Shown here one piece after another: positions 21,799 through 30,448 of a stretch of 36,398 bases of DNA. The position numbers were made by a program, and so were the translations under genes. The notes beneath the pieces were generated by a model. It was not told the origin of the DNA. It made no database searches and was given only the letters and a program-made list of their open reading frames with translations. Within the stretch, counting starts at the first letter, position 1; each line of letters begins with the position of its first letter. The stretch comes from Anaerolineae bacterium. GTDB lineage: Bacteria > Chloroflexota > Anaerolineae > Epilineales > JAHCIE01. The stretch is taken from NCBI GenBank assembly GCA_026129165.1, contig JAHCIP010000020.1, forward strand, positions 1 to 36,398. The letters run 5' to 3'.

Positions 21799-23091
21799 TC
21801 ACCCCTCCGCCACGCGCTGAATGGAGGCGCCGAGGCCAAGCAGCTTCTCGTCCAGCCGTTCGTAGCCCCGGTCAATCTGGCGGATATTGCGGATGACGGT
21901 ACGCCCTTCGGCCACCAGCGCGGCCAGAAGCAGCGCCATGCCGGCGCGGATGTCGGGGCTGGGGATGCCGGTCGGGTCGGCGCGCAGGCGGTTGGGGCCG
22001 ATGACGACGGCGCGGTGGGGGTCGCACAGGACGATGCGGGCGCCCATATCAATCAGCCGGTCCACAAAGAACAGGCGGCTCTCGAACATCTTCTCATGGA
22101 TGAGAATCGTGCCCGTCGTCTGGGTCGCCACGACCAGGGCGATGCTCATCAGGTCGGCCGGGAAGCCGGGCCAGGGCATATCCTCGATCTTGGGCGCCGC
22201 ACCGTCGGCATCATCGTGGACCTGGAGCCGCTGGCCGCTCGGCACAATCAGGTCAGCCCCCTCAAGCCGCATCCGCACGCCCAGCCGCTGCTCGAACATC
22301 AGCCGAATCATGCGCAGTTGGTCCGGCGCGACACCGCGGATGCGCAGTTCGCCAAAGGTAATGGCCCCCAGGCCGATCCAGCTGCCAATCTCGATATAGT
22401 CGGGCGAGATGCGGAATTCCGTCCCGTGCAGGCGGTCCACGCCTTCGATGACGAGGACGTTGGTTCCAATGCCGCTGATGCGCGCGCCCATCTGGTTGAG
22501 GCACAGCGCCAGGTCCTGCACATGCGGCTCGGAGGCGGCGTTGCGGATGACGGTCGTGCCCTTGGCGAGGACGGCCGCCATGAGGGCGTTTTCGGTGGCC
22601 GTGACGCTCATCTCGTCCAGCAGCATATCTGAGCCGGTCAGACTGCGAGCGCGCAGGCTGAGCCGCGTGTCTATCTCGACCTGCGCGCCCATGTTCTGGA
22701 AGGCCCAGAAGTGGGTATCGAGCCGCCGCCGGCCAATGACATCGCCGCCGGGTGGGGGCAGTTCAATCTGACCGGCGCGGGCCAGCATGGGGCCGGCCAG
22801 CAGGATGGACGCCCGAATCTCACGGCAGCGGTCGGGGTCGAGGGCGGCCGGCTGCACGCGCTCGGCCCGCAGTTCCAGCGTGTGGTCGCCCCGGTCGTGG
22901 ACCTGGACGCCTAACTGGCCCAACAACTCGGCCATGGTGCGAACGTCGCGGATATCGGGGACATTCTGGAGAATCAGGGGTTCATCGGTGAGGAGCGCGG
23001 CGGCCAGGAGCGGCAAGGCGGCATTTTTATTACCACTCGGTGTGACTGAACCATTCAGGGGGCGGCCCCCCTCAATAATAAATTTATCCAT
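21799..23091 (-). CDS. murA: UDP-N-acetylglucosamine 1-carboxyvinyltransferase with Asp at the Cys115 position
   Basis: 430 residues from ATG 23091, with GGAGGT just upstream; a longer frame reaching 23178 has no SD. MurA transfers enolpyruvate from PEP to UDP-GlcNAc, the first committed step of peptidoglycan synthesis. The N terminus [31 protein letters not shown] holds the conserved Lys-Asn pair. The mobile loop, usually PGGCAIGxRP, reads [14 protein letters not shown] here. Asp117 therefore replaces the Cys that fosfomycin alkylates, the same change that makes mycobacterial and chlamydial MurA naturally fosfomycin-insensitive. The rest ([31 protein letters not shown]) is canonical. Either it is the cell-wall enzyme or a paralogue. 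Confidence 0.93.
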   Translation of the reverse strand: MDKFIIEGGRPLNGSVTPSGNKNAALPLLAAALLTDEPLILQNVPDIRDVRTMAELLGQLGVQVHDRGDHTLELRAERVQPAALDPDRCREIRASILLAGPMLARAGQIELPPPGGDVIGRRRLDTHFWAFQNMGAQVEIDTRLSLRARSLTGSDMLLDEMSVTATENALMAAVLAKGTTVIRNAASEPHVQDLALCLNQMGARISGIGTNVLVIEGVDRLHGTEFRISPDYIEIGSWIGLGAITFGELRIRGVAPDQLRMIRLMFEQRLGVRMRLEGADLIVPSGQRLQVHDDADGAAPKIEDMPWPGFPADLMSIALVVATQTTGTILIHEKMFESRLFFVDRLIDMGARIVLCDPHRAVVIGPNRLRADPTGIPSPDIRAGMALLLAALVAEGRTVIRNIRQIDRGYERLDEKLLGLGASIQRVAEG

Positions 23092-23143
23092 ATAACCTCC
23101 CAGAGGCGATAGGCAGCGCGGCGACAGACCCGGCACAAACAAA

Positions 23144-23176
23144 GGACGAAGGCGCTGCCGGCAGCAGCCTTCGTCC
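23144..23176 (-). terminator. Intrinsic terminator of the S41 peptidase gene
   Basis: GGACGAAGGCGCTGCC (23144-23159) pairs with 23160-23176 with a single bulged base, making a 16-bp hairpin with almost no loop. On the minus strand it is followed by TTTGTTTGT. Its GGACGAAGG foot is the same word as in the heptad repeats. Confidence 0.7.
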
Positions 23177-23218
23177 AATTGTACCCGCTTCTGGTGAGAC
23201 GGCCAAAGGTTTAAGGGT

Positions 23219-24499
23219 CTACCGCTTCGTCGCCTCGTTGAGGATACGCAGCCCTTCCAGGAGTTGGGCGTCCGACGCGGCCTGGAACTGCTCTGGCGTC
23301 ATGCTGCGGATCGCGCTTGGCGACAGCATCTGGGCGTCGGCCGGTAAGTCTACCCGCACGTCTGGCTCGATGCCCTGGCGGCGAATCATGCGACCGCCGG
23401 GCGTCAGCCACTCCGCCGTCCCCAGGACCAACTCGGAGCCGTCGGACAACTTGAAGGTGGACAGGATGGTGCCCGTGCCAAACGTCGTCAGGCCGACGAG
23501 CTTGGCGCGATTGCTGAACTGTAGGGCGCCGGCTGTAATCTCGGCCGCGCTGGCCGACCCCTGATTGATCAGGACGATCATGGGAATATCCAGGGCCACC
23601 CCGCCGCGCTGCGCCTGGTAGTCCTTCGTCGCCCCGCCGCGCTGCCGTTCCTTAAGAACGACCGTGCCCTGCGGCAGGAACTGGCTGGTAACACTGATGG
23701 CTTCGTTGAGGAGGCCACCGGGGTTGTTGCGCAGGTCAAAGACAATGCCCTTCGCCCCGGCCTTCTGGGCTGCCTGGATGGCCGTCTGGAGGTCGCGCGT
23801 GGCGTTCTGGCTGAACTTGTTCAGCTTGATATACGCCGTCGTCGTGCCTGGCAGCATCTGCCAGGTGACAATCTGCTCCTGAATCTTGCCGCGTGTAATG
23901 GTAATGTCGAGGGTCTGGTTGGTCGAGGGGCGGAAGATGGTCAGGGTAACGTCGGTGCCCTCTTTGCCTCGGATGCGGGTCACGGCGTCGTCGAGGGACA
24001 TATCAATCGTATCCGCGCCGTCAATCTTCATGATGACGTCGTTAGGCTTGATACCAGCCTTTTCGGCGGGCGCGCCTTCCATGGGCGTGACGATGACCGG
24101 CCGGTTGTCCTTCTGTGTCACCTCCGCGCCGATGCCCGAGAACGACGAGTTGATCCACTGGGCGTTGCGCTCGGCCTCCTGCGGGCTGAGGAAGCGCGTG
24201 TGGCCCTGGTCGCCCAATGTATCGAGCATGCCCTGGATCGCGCCGTAGGTCATACGCTGGTCGTCCACGGCCTTGTCATCCACGTAGTTGTCATGGGTCA
24301 AGCGCCAGGCTTCCCAGAAGACGCGGAAGCGGTCCTGCATGTCGGTCGGGGTTGAGCCATCGGCCGACGGCACAATCTGCGCCAAGGCCCCCGTCCGCGC
24401 CTGCATCAGCAGACCGGTCCCGACGACTCCGGTAATAAACGAACACATCAACAAACTGGTCAGCACCAGCCCAATAATCACAATCTTCGCTGTCCGCAT
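23219..24499 (-). CDS. S41-family (CtpA-like) peptidase homologue lacking the catalytic Lys
   Basis: 426 residues. An N-terminal signal/anchor helix (5-33) is followed by a helical segment, a PDZ domain (about 110-200: [34 protein letters not shown]), and the S41 core with [15 protein letters not shown] and [11 protein letters not shown]. Ser317 sits at the nucleophile position. In active enzymes the general-base Lys lies 25 residues later in TFGKGxxQ; here the segment is TFGTGTIL, so Thr342 and Leu346 replace Lys and Gln. The protein is therefore likely inactive, or uses another residue, while keeping its PDZ substrate-binding part. ATG 24499 has a weak GAGGT upstream. It precedes murA on the same strand, with a terminator between. 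Confidence 0.9.
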   Translation of the reverse strand: MRTAKIVIIGLVLTSLLMCSFITGVVGTGLLMQARTGALAQIVPSADGSTPTDMQDRFRVFWEAWRLTHDNYVDDKAVDDQRMTYGAIQGMLDTLGDQGHTRFLSPQEAERNAQWINSSFSGIGAEVTQKDNRPVIVTPMEGAPAEKAGIKPNDVIMKIDGADTIDMSLDDAVTRIRGKEGTDVTLTIFRPSTNQTLDITITRGKIQEQIVTWQMLPGTTTAYIKLNKFSQNATRDLQTAIQAAQKAGAKGIVFDLRNNPGGLLNEAISVTSQFLPQGTVVLKERQRGGATKDYQAQRGGVALDIPMIVLINQGSASAAEITAGALQFSNRAKLVGLTTFGTGTILSTFKLSDGSELVLGTAEWLTPGGRMIRRQGIEPDVRVDLPADAQMLSPSAIRSMTPEQFQAASDAQLLEGLRILNEATKR

Positions 24500-24845
24500 G
24501 GCTGTACCTCACAAGGGTCTTTTCGGGCCACCCAGGGCTGAAAGCCGCTGAACTACTTAAACGAAGCCCTCCGGGCTAACCAATTAGCCCCTTGGGCTTT
24601 GCTCGCCTAGCGCGGGGACTTCAGCCCCGCGCGGGTGTAGCCTTTCAATTATGCCCGCTTTGCGCCCACGCGGCAAACCCACCGCCCGCCATTCTGCCCT
24701 GGCCGACACAGTCCACATGAGATTCTAATCTGCGCGACAAGCAGATGCGGGGGTTGGCACAGCGTTTGCTTTTAGAGAATTCGCTATCACTTAGCATCAT
24801 CGAGAGTAAAACAGTCGAGAAGCACAGTTATTAAGGAGGACACTT
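24500..24845. other. Divergent intergenic region with palindromic repeats
   Basis: No gene seen. It separates the minus-strand S41 gene from the plus-strand GlsB-like gene and should hold two promoters, but no hexamer pair was convincing. It contains the palindromes at 24564-24632. AAGGAGGA at 24833-24840 is the SD of the next gene. Confidence 0.5.
24564..24632. repeat. Tandem palindromic elements (REP-like)
   Basis: The first inverted repeat pairs 24564-24579 with 24584-24599 (13 of 16 positions; AAGCCC and GGGCTAA arms). The second is GCGCGGGG (24610-24617) with CCCCGCGC (24625-24632) around ACTTCAG. The second resembles the ends of the MITE-like element at 13467. Confidence 0.6.
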
Positions 24846-25112
24846 ATGGGTGGTGAATCGCTGTTAGTCTGGCTGTTTGTGGGTCTGGTGGCGGGCTTCC
24901 TGGCGAGCCTGGTGATGGGGGGCGGCTTCGGCCTGCTCGGCGACATCCTTATCGGCATCGTCGGCGCGTTCGTGGGCGGTTGGCTGTTCAGCACGCTGGG
25001 CGTGAACTCGCCCTTTGCGGGTCTGCCGGGGCAGATCTTCGTCGCCTTTATCGGGGCGGTGGTGCTGCTGTTTATCCTACGCCTGTTCCGAGGCAGCACG
25101 CGCCGGCTCTAG
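24846..25112 (+). CDS. GlsB/YeaQ/YmgE-family small membrane protein
   Basis: 88 residues, three helices rich in Gly (LLVWLFVGLVAGFLASLVMGGGFG, GDILIGIVGAFVGGWLFSTLG, IFVAFIGAVVLLFILRLF), ending in a basic RGSTRRL. This is the full normal length of the so-called transglycosylase-associated family, small inner-membrane proteins often induced by envelope or acid stress; the molecular role is unknown. AAGGAGGA lies five bases before ATG 24846. It is the only plus-strand gene between 19.7 and 33.3 kb and stands alone. Confidence 0.9.
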   Translation: MGGESLLVWLFVGLVAGFLASLVMGGGFGLLGDILIGIVGAFVGGWLFSTLGVNSPFAGLPGQIFVAFIGAVVLLFILRLFRGSTRRL

Positions 25113-25136
25113 GCGCTCGCGTATCTTTGAGTCCAT

Positions 25137-25179
25137 AAACACACCGTCCGAGGTCACTATGACCTCGGACGGTGTGTTT
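25137..25179. terminator. Bidirectional terminator between convergent genes
   Basis: A perfect 20-bp stem (25137-25156 with 25160-25179) with a CTA loop. The outer arms are AAAC/GTTT, giving A- and T-rich ends on both strands. It lies between the GlsB-like gene and the minus-strand permease. Confidence 0.88.
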
Positions 25180-25196
25180 GTCAGAGTCTTTTCCCT

Positions 25197-25217
25197 CCCT
25201 CTCCCAGCGGGAGAGGG
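25197..25217. repeat. Short palindrome CCCTCTCCC-N3-GGGAGAGGG, copy 2
   Basis: Identical 9-bp arms to the copy at 13614, with AGC in the middle. Both copies lie 3' of an ABC permease gene. Confidence 0.65.
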
Positions 25218-25230
25218 GACACGTGATGCC

Positions 25231-27771
25231 CTACTCATACTGTAACGCGCGAATGATATCCATGTGGGCGGCCTGGCGGGCCGGGATAATGGCGGCGAGG
25301 ACGCCGAACAGCAGCCCGATGGCCGTCGCGGCGACGAGACCGGCGAAGGGGAAGACGTAGTGGATGGGGTAGCCGCCCACACTCATGCCCAGCACCATGA
25401 CATAACCCAGATACAGACCAGCCAGCAGCCCCAACGCCGTGCCGAGGGCGGCCAGCAGGAGCGCCTCGGCGATGACCATGCGGCGTACCTGGCGGCGCGT
25501 GCTGCCGATGGCCCGCAACATGCCAATCTCCCGTGTGCGCTCGATGACGCCAATCGCCAGCGTGTTCAGCAGGGCGATGAGCGAGGGCATGGTCAACACG
25601 CCCAGCAGGACGAACAGAAAACCGAAGACGGCGTCGAATATTTTCTGATTTTGCTCCACATAGCCTCGCCCCGAGACCAGGGAGAACTGGGGGTAGTCGG
25701 CCAGGATGTCCTTGAGCCGAGGCTCCACCTGGGCCGGGTCGGCTTCGGGCGCGAGGTTCAGTTGGATGAACACGTCTTCTGTTTTGCGGAAGTCGGCTTG
25801 CAGTGACGCCTGGGAGATATAAGCCGTGCTGATCTTGGCGTTCAGGTAATCGCCCGCAATGCCGACGACGGTGTAGGGTTTCACGCCTGTCGGGGTAGAC
25901 AATTGTACCTCGTCACCCAGCTTTAGCGCGGCCTGGGCCGTGAAAATGCCGTTGGCGATGAGGCCCCGCCCCGCGCTCAGAGCCGCGTAGGCCGTCGGGC
26001 CGTCGCCCTGCTGGAAGGTCAGGCTCGCCACACGCGCGTAATCGGTCGGGTTAATCCCCAGCAGCGCCACATCTTGCCCATTGCCCGATGCCGAGGCATA
26101 GCGCAGGCTGCTGACGACGGCCACACCAGGGACGTTGCGCAGCCGGTCGGCCAGGTCGCTCCGTGCCCCCACATTGCTCTTCCACAAGCCTACCGAGGGC
26201 GGCATCACCAGGTAGTCGCTGCCGAGACTGCGCTGCAAGACATCCAGGAAACCGCCAGTGATGGAAAAGACCAGTCCGCCCATGCCGACGATAATCGCCA
26301 GGCCAATCATCGTCGAGCTAGCGGTGATGGCGGCGCGCGAGGGCTGGCGGACGAGGTTGCTCTGGGCGATGGTTCCGGTCCCCTCCCGCGCGAAAATCAG
26401 CCCGATGAGGACGCTAAAGACGGAGGCGATGGGCCGTACCAGGGTCGGCGCGACCAGGATCAAGCCGATCAAGAAGGCCAGGCAGCCGAGGGCCGCCAGC
26501 TTGATGCCGCCCACCGCGAACCCGGCGATGCCCAAAACCAGGAATACGACCCCGACAACGAAGCTCCGCCGCCCGATGCGCTGTCCCGCATCGGCCACCG
26601 GCGGGCGCAGCGCCTCCAGCGGCGTGACGCGGGTCGCCGCTAGGGCGGGCAGCAGACCTGCCAGGACAGTCACGCCCACACCGAGACAGGCGGTCACGAC
26701 GAGCAATTCAAGGGTGACGACCGGTTGCCCCATTTGAATGTGGATATACTGGGCCATGAGGCCCGTTTCGAGGTACACAATGCCTGCGCCGAGCAGATAG
26801 CCCAGCCCGATGCCAATCGCCGTCCCGATGACGCCCTGCACCAGACCTTCGACCAGGATGAGGCTGAGGATGGTGCGGCGGCTCGCGCCGATGGCGCGCA
26901 ACATGCCAATATCATGCCGCCGCTCCGCGACGATGGTGCGGAAGGTGTTGAGGATGATGAAGCCGCCCATAAACAGCGACAGGAAGCCAAACAGGTTGAA
27001 GGCGATCTGACCTGTTTGCAAGCTGGACATAATCTCCGACCCGGCCGACATGCCGCCCAGGGTGTAGTCCTTGCCCAGGTCGGCGGCTACCTGGTCCAGG
27101 ATGACCTGGCGGCGAGCCGGGTCCGTGGTATCCAGGTTGGCCTCGACGGTGTTGATACGGTCGGGCAGGTCGAGGAGCTTTTGGGCCTGGGTCAGCGTAA
27201 TCAGGACTTCCTCGTTCCCCGGCAGCGTGCGGGCCGGCAGCAGCCCCACGACCTTGAAAGAAAATGCGCCATCGGTAGTCGGGACCTTCAGCTTGTCGCC
27301 CACCTGGAGGCCAAGTTGGTCGGCCAGGCTCTGGGTGATGACGGCTGCCTGCGGGTCGTCGGAGCGCAGGAACCGCCCGCCGACAATGGTGTAGGTGCGT
27401 AGGGTCTGCGCGGCGGAGGGGTCAATGCCAGTCAATGTCAAGGCCGCAACATTGGTCTTGCCGTAGAACTTGTCGGGAATATTGATAGTTCGGCTCAGGA
27501 TGCCCGACACCGCGCTCACGCCGGGTACACGCCGCACACGGGTGAGGGTGGAACGCGAGAACGCCTCGCCCGTCTTCAGTGTCACGGTCAGATCCACCTG
27601 CCCCGACGCCATCAGGAGGTTGGCCTGAAACGCCTTGAGCATCGTCGGCAGCAGGATATTCATGCCAAAGATGACCAGCGTGCCCAGCGTGATAGCGGCC
27701 GTGGTCAGAAAAGTGCGCAGCTTGCGCTTGCTCAACTCGCGGGCGGCCAGCGTGAGTTCAAATCCCAACAT
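25231..27771 (-). CDS. MacB/FtsX-type ABC transporter permease, two-module
   Basis: 846 residues. An N-terminal helix (about 18-42) is followed by a large extracytoplasmic MacB_PCD-like domain (about 45-240) and three helices of a first FtsX module (about 255-395, with GMLRAIGASRRTILSLILVEG). A second anchor follows near 470, then a second outer domain and a second FtsX module near the C terminus (GMLRAIGSTRRQVRRMVIAEALLLA). The duplicated architecture resembles mechanotransmission-type exporters such as MacB/LolCE-like and peptide exporters. It is the last gene of a tetR-ATPase-permease operon, 28 bases after the ATPase. The transported compound cannot be inferred beyond a likely role in efflux. 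Confidence 0.92.
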   Translation of the reverse strand: MLGFELTLAARELSKRKLRTFLTTAAITLGTLVIFGMNILLPTMLKAFQANLLMASGQVDLTVTLKTGEAFSRSTLTRVRRVPGVSAVSGILSRTINIPDKFYGKTNVAALTLTGIDPSAAQTLRTYTIVGGRFLRSDDPQAAVITQSLADQLGLQVGDKLKVPTTDGAFSFKVVGLLPARTLPGNEEVLITLTQAQKLLDLPDRINTVEANLDTTDPARRQVILDQVAADLGKDYTLGGMSAGSEIMSSLQTGQIAFNLFGFLSLFMGGFIILNTFRTIVAERRHDIGMLRAIGASRRTILSLILVEGLVQGVIGTAIGIGLGYLLGAGIVYLETGLMAQYIHIQMGQPVVTLELLVVTACLGVGVTVLAGLLPALAATRVTPLEALRPPVADAGQRIGRRSFVVGVVFLVLGIAGFAVGGIKLAALGCLAFLIGLILVAPTLVRPIASVFSVLIGLIFAREGTGTIAQSNLVRQPSRAAITASSTMIGLAIIVGMGGLVFSITGGFLDVLQRSLGSDYLVMPPSVGLWKSNVGARSDLADRLRNVPGVAVVSSLRYASASGNGQDVALLGINPTDYARVASLTFQQGDGPTAYAALSAGRGLIANGIFTAQAALKLGDEVQLSTPTGVKPYTVVGIAGDYLNAKISTAYISQASLQADFRKTEDVFIQLNLAPEADPAQVEPRLKDILADYPQFSLVSGRGYVEQNQKIFDAVFGFLFVLLGVLTMPSLIALLNTLAIGVIERTREIGMLRAIGSTRRQVRRMVIAEALLLAALGTALGLLAGLYLGYVMVLGMSVGGYPIHYVFPFAGLVAATAIGLLFGVLAAIIPARQAAHMDIIRALQYE

Positions 27772-27799
27772 GGCTGTTCACCCCCATCTATTCCCACCA

Positions 27800-28540
27800 T
27801 CACGCCAACTGGCGCATGGTATCCATGACACGGTCGGCGCTGCCCGTCTGACCCTGGTCCAGATGCATTTCCTCGACGAGGACCCCATCGCGCAGGAAGA
27901 GGATGCGGTCGGCGTAGGCCGCGATACGCGGGTCGTGCGTCACCATGACCACGGCCCGCTGCCAGTCGTCGGCGGCCTGCCGCAATAGACCCACGACCTC
28001 TTCCGAGGCGCGCGTATCCAGGTTGCCCGTCGGCTCGTCGGCCAGGATCAGCTTGGGGTCGGCCACCAGGGCGCGGGCGACAGCGACGCGCTGCTGCTGC
28101 CCACCGGAGAGTTGGTCCGGGCGGCTGTCCAGCCGTTTCCCCAGCCCCACCTTCTCCAGCCAGACCCGCGCCTGCGCTTTAGCCTGGGCCGGCTTCACGC
28201 CGTCGAGCGTGACGGGCAGGGCGGCGTTTTCGGTCGCGGTGAGGACGGGGATCAGGTTGAAGAACTGGAAGACGAACCCGATTTTGCGGCGGCGCAGGCG
28301 GGTCAGGGCTTCGTCGGACAGACGGGACAGCTTTTCGCCGTCAATGACCACTTCGCCGCTGCTGGGTCGGTCCAGCCCCCCCATCAGGTGCAGCAGGGTG
28401 GACTTGCCGCAGCCACTCGGCCCCATGATCGCGACGAACTCGCCCACCTCCACGCGCAGTGTCACCTCCGACAGGGCTGTCACCGCCGTCTCGCCCGCGC
28501 CATACACCTTGGTCAGGTTCTCTACTTCGATGAGCGACAT
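27800..28540 (-). CDS. LolD/MacB-type ABC transporter ATPase
   Basis: 246 residues from ATG 28540. Walker A is GPSGCGKST (40-48), the Q-loop [17 protein letters not shown], the signature [15 protein letters not shown], Walker [13 protein letters not shown], and the H-loop [10 protein letters not shown]. The [10 protein letters not shown] form and length place it in the LolD/MacB/FtsE group that powers FtsX-type permeases, here the product of the next gene. It starts 11 bases after the regulator's stop codon and has only a weak AAGG as SD, so translation is probably coupled to the regulator. An upstream in-frame start at 28570 would overlap the regulator gene and is less likely. Confidence 0.95.
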   Translation of the reverse strand: MSLIEVENLTKVYGAGETAVTALSEVTLRVEVGEFVAIMGPSGCGKSTLLHLMGGLDRPSSGEVVIDGEKLSRLSDEALTRLRRRKIGFVFQFFNLIPVLTATENAALPVTLDGVKPAQAKAQARVWLEKVGLGKRLDSRPDQLSGGQQQRVAVARALVADPKLILADEPTGNLDTRASEEVVGLLRQAADDWQRAVVMVTHDPRIAAYADRILFLRDGVLVEEMHLDQGQTGSADRVMDTMRQLA

Positions 28541-28551
28541 AACTTTTGACC

Positions 28552-29241
28552 TTATGCGGAGACGGTCCATTCCGCCAGGATGGCGGGGTCAATCACCTGG
28601 ATGGAGCCAGGCGCGGCTCCCAGCACCCGCTCCAGGGCCTCGGTATACGCCGCCAGGCTGCGTTGCATCCGGGGGAGCGGGTCACAGGCGGGATACGACG
28701 CGAGAAGATGGCCGGCTACTGTATCCGACAGGTCGTAGACAAGGGACAGGACCACTTCGCCTACCTGGTCGGGATAGCCGGTGCTCCACACGCCTTCCTG
28801 GACACCCTGCTGGATGATGGCCGCCAGCAGCGGCGCGACTTCTTTGACCATCCGCGCCCGCAGCTTCTGGCGCACCACGGCGTTCTCGTCAGTATACCAC
28901 ACGCGGAGCAGGGCCAGCACAAAGCTCTTCTGCTCGGTCTTCCACTGCGCCGCCGTATCCAGGAAGCGGTGGAATTTCTCGACGGCGGGCATGTCCGCCC
29001 TCTCGACCAGCGGAATCACCAGGGCCTCGACCTGGCGCAGCATCCGTTCAAGAATCGCTTCGAGGAGAGCGGGTTTCGAGTCGAAGTAGTGGTAGAACGC
29101 GCCCTTGGAAATCTGAAGCTCGTCCAGGATATCCTGGATGGTCATCGGCGCGTAGCCTTTGGTCGCTACAAGCCGCTGGGCCACGTCGAGGATTTCATTC
29201 CGTCGGGCCGCGTATTCCTGTTCTTTGACAATGCGCGCCAT
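28552..29241 (-). CDS. TetR-family repressor of the efflux operon
   Basis: 229 residues. The N-terminal helix-turn-helix (about 12-60) reads [48 protein letters not shown], with the family SKGAFYHYF recognition helix. The rest is an all-helical ligand-binding and dimer domain. It is first in an operon with the LolD-type ATPase and MacB-like permease. A 13-bp palindrome sits between its promoter and its start codon, so it very likely represses itself and the exporter until a ligand, perhaps the exported compound, binds. The start ATG 29241 has an AGGAG nearby. Confidence 0.95.
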   Translation of the reverse strand: MARIVKEQEYAARRNEILDVAQRLVATKGYAPMTIQDILDELQISKGAFYHYFDSKPALLEAILERMLRQVEALVIPLVERADMPAVEKFHRFLDTAAQWKTEQKSFVLALLRVWYTDENAVVRQKLRARMVKEVAPLLAAIIQQGVQEGVWSTGYPDQVGEVVLSLVYDLSDTVAGHLLASYPACDPLPRMQRSLAAYTEALERVLGAAPGSIQVIDPAILAEWTVSA

Positions 29242-29260
29242 ACACTCCTGTCTTTAACAA

Positions 29261-29273
29261 ACCGACCGTCGGT
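29261..29273. promoter_or_regulatory. TetR operator, palindrome ACCGAC-C-GTCGGT
   Basis: A perfect 13-bp palindrome with a central base, of the type common for TetR-family sites. It is about 20 bases upstream of the TetR start and about 16 bases downstream of the -10. Confidence 0.85.
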
Positions 29274-29288
29274 CTATTTATCAAACAG

Positions 29289-29317
29289 AGTATAGCGCAG
29301 GATCAGGCTATTGTCAA
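29289..29317 (-). promoter_or_regulatory. Promoter of the tetR-ATPase-permease operon
   Basis: Minus strand: TTGACA (29317-29312), exact 17-bp spacer, TATACT (29294-29289). Very close to the sigma70 consensus. Confidence 0.88.
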
Positions 29318-29341
29318 CTGGCAGCCTAGCGTCTGAATGGA

Positions 29342-30433
29342 CTATTTCGTTACCCCAAACATGAGCGGGCCGAGCAACTCCTGGAGGACGTAGACGAGCA
29401 AGGGTAGCGCGATGGGGGCGGCGAGTTGCAGCCCGATGCGCATGCCCTTGTAGGGCCAGGTCGGCGAGGATTCGAGTAGGCGCTGGTACTGCACCAGGGC
29501 ATTGACCTCGTCGGCCACATCGCGGCCATCCGTCTTGCGGTCCACGCGGTCATGCAGTTCGCGGTAGAGGGCCTTGAGCTTGGCGCTGTTGAGGCGCATC
29601 TCGCGCTCCTTGGCGCGGTCCATGTACTGATGCGCGCCCCACAGCGGCAGTAGGAAGGCTACCACGGCCGAGAAGGTGGCCCCCAGGAAGACGACTAACT
29701 GAACCGGTTCGATGAGGCGGAAGCCGCCCGTTACCAGAATCGGCAGCGTGACCAGTCCAATCAATGCCAGCGTCACCCGTAGGCTGAGGGTGTTGAGGGG
29801 CGACAGGTTCGTCTCGTCAAAAGGGTCAATATCGAGCGGGTGCCGAAAGAGGCGATATAGGGCCAAGCCGCGCTCAAAGCCGGTGTAGACAAACAGCGCG
29901 ACCAGGACGCCCATGACAATCTCACTGGTCAAGGTCAGCAAGCTGAGAACGGGGTGACGTTCGGCGACTTTTAACATAAAATAGGTTCTGTACTGGTAAA
30001 GAATTGTACTTGCCGCCCCAATCAGGCCAAGCCCCAAAATCAGCCAATCCACCCGGCGGTCAACCGTCAACATGCGGTAGGTGAGATGCTCGTACTCGTC
30101 GTCGCTGACGAGGATGGCCGGGCGCATCGCCCTTAGCATCGCCGCGGTGGCATCGTATAGATAGCGGATCATGATGAGGCTATAGGCGATAATCAGCGAC
30201 GGAGTGAGCAGTTGGTTGAGCAAGAGGCGCGCATTGGGGGAGGCGGCTGGGACATCGCGCCAATAGACGATGAGACCGGGCACGATGAGCAGCAGGCTCG
30301 GCAGCAGCGCCAGCAGAGTATAATGCACGGGCCAGCGCCGCGTCAGGCGAATCAGCCACGGCTCGGCACGATAGGTGGGCGACGGGTGCGTATGAACTGG
30401 TATAGCAGGGCTCGGCTTCGTATGAACCGTCAT
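29342..30433 (-). CDS. Multi-pass membrane protein of unknown function, partner of the EAD-domain protein
   Basis: 363 residues; not matched to a named family. A 30-residue Pro/His-rich N terminus is followed by about seven predicted helices (roughly 37-60, 72-95, 129-150, 162-185, 218-240, 243-265, 335-358). Between the last two is a charged helical cytoplasmic segment (about 267-330: KEREMRLNSAKLKALYREL) ending in a TWPYKG motif. A similar Trp-Pro element is, in my memory, common in membrane proteins of this kind in Chloroflexota and Cyanobacteria. It starts 15 bases after the stop of the EAD-domain gene with GGGAGG upstream, so the two are one operon. A signalling or membrane-perturbing role beside the EAD protein is an inference. 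Confidence 0.75.
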   Translation of the reverse strand: MTVHTKPSPAIPVHTHPSPTYRAEPWLIRLTRRWPVHYTLLALLPSLLLIVPGLIVYWRDVPAASPNARLLLNQLLTPSLIIAYSLIMIRYLYDATAAMLRAMRPAILVSDDEYEHLTYRMLTVDRRVDWLILGLGLIGAASTILYQYRTYFMLKVAERHPVLSLLTLTSEIVMGVLVALFVYTGFERGLALYRLFRHPLDIDPFDETNLSPLNTLSLRVTLALIGLVTLPILVTGGFRLIEPVQLVVFLGATFSAVVAFLLPLWGAHQYMDRAKEREMRLNSAKLKALYRELHDRVDRKTDGRDVADEVNALVQYQRLLESSPTWPYKGMRIGLQLAAPIALPLLVYVLQELLGPLMFGVTK

Positions 30434-30448
30434 CCTCCCCTCCCACGT

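Noticed and set aside
24750..24800. Promoter of the GlsB-like gene (TTGGCA or TTTGCT with weak -10 candidates)
   Set aside because: No pair had both acceptable hexamers and spacing; only the SD is reported.
26074..26643. Plus-strand frames opposite the MacB-like permease
   Set aside because: Asp/Arg/Gln-rich mirror-frame translation, no domain, no SD.
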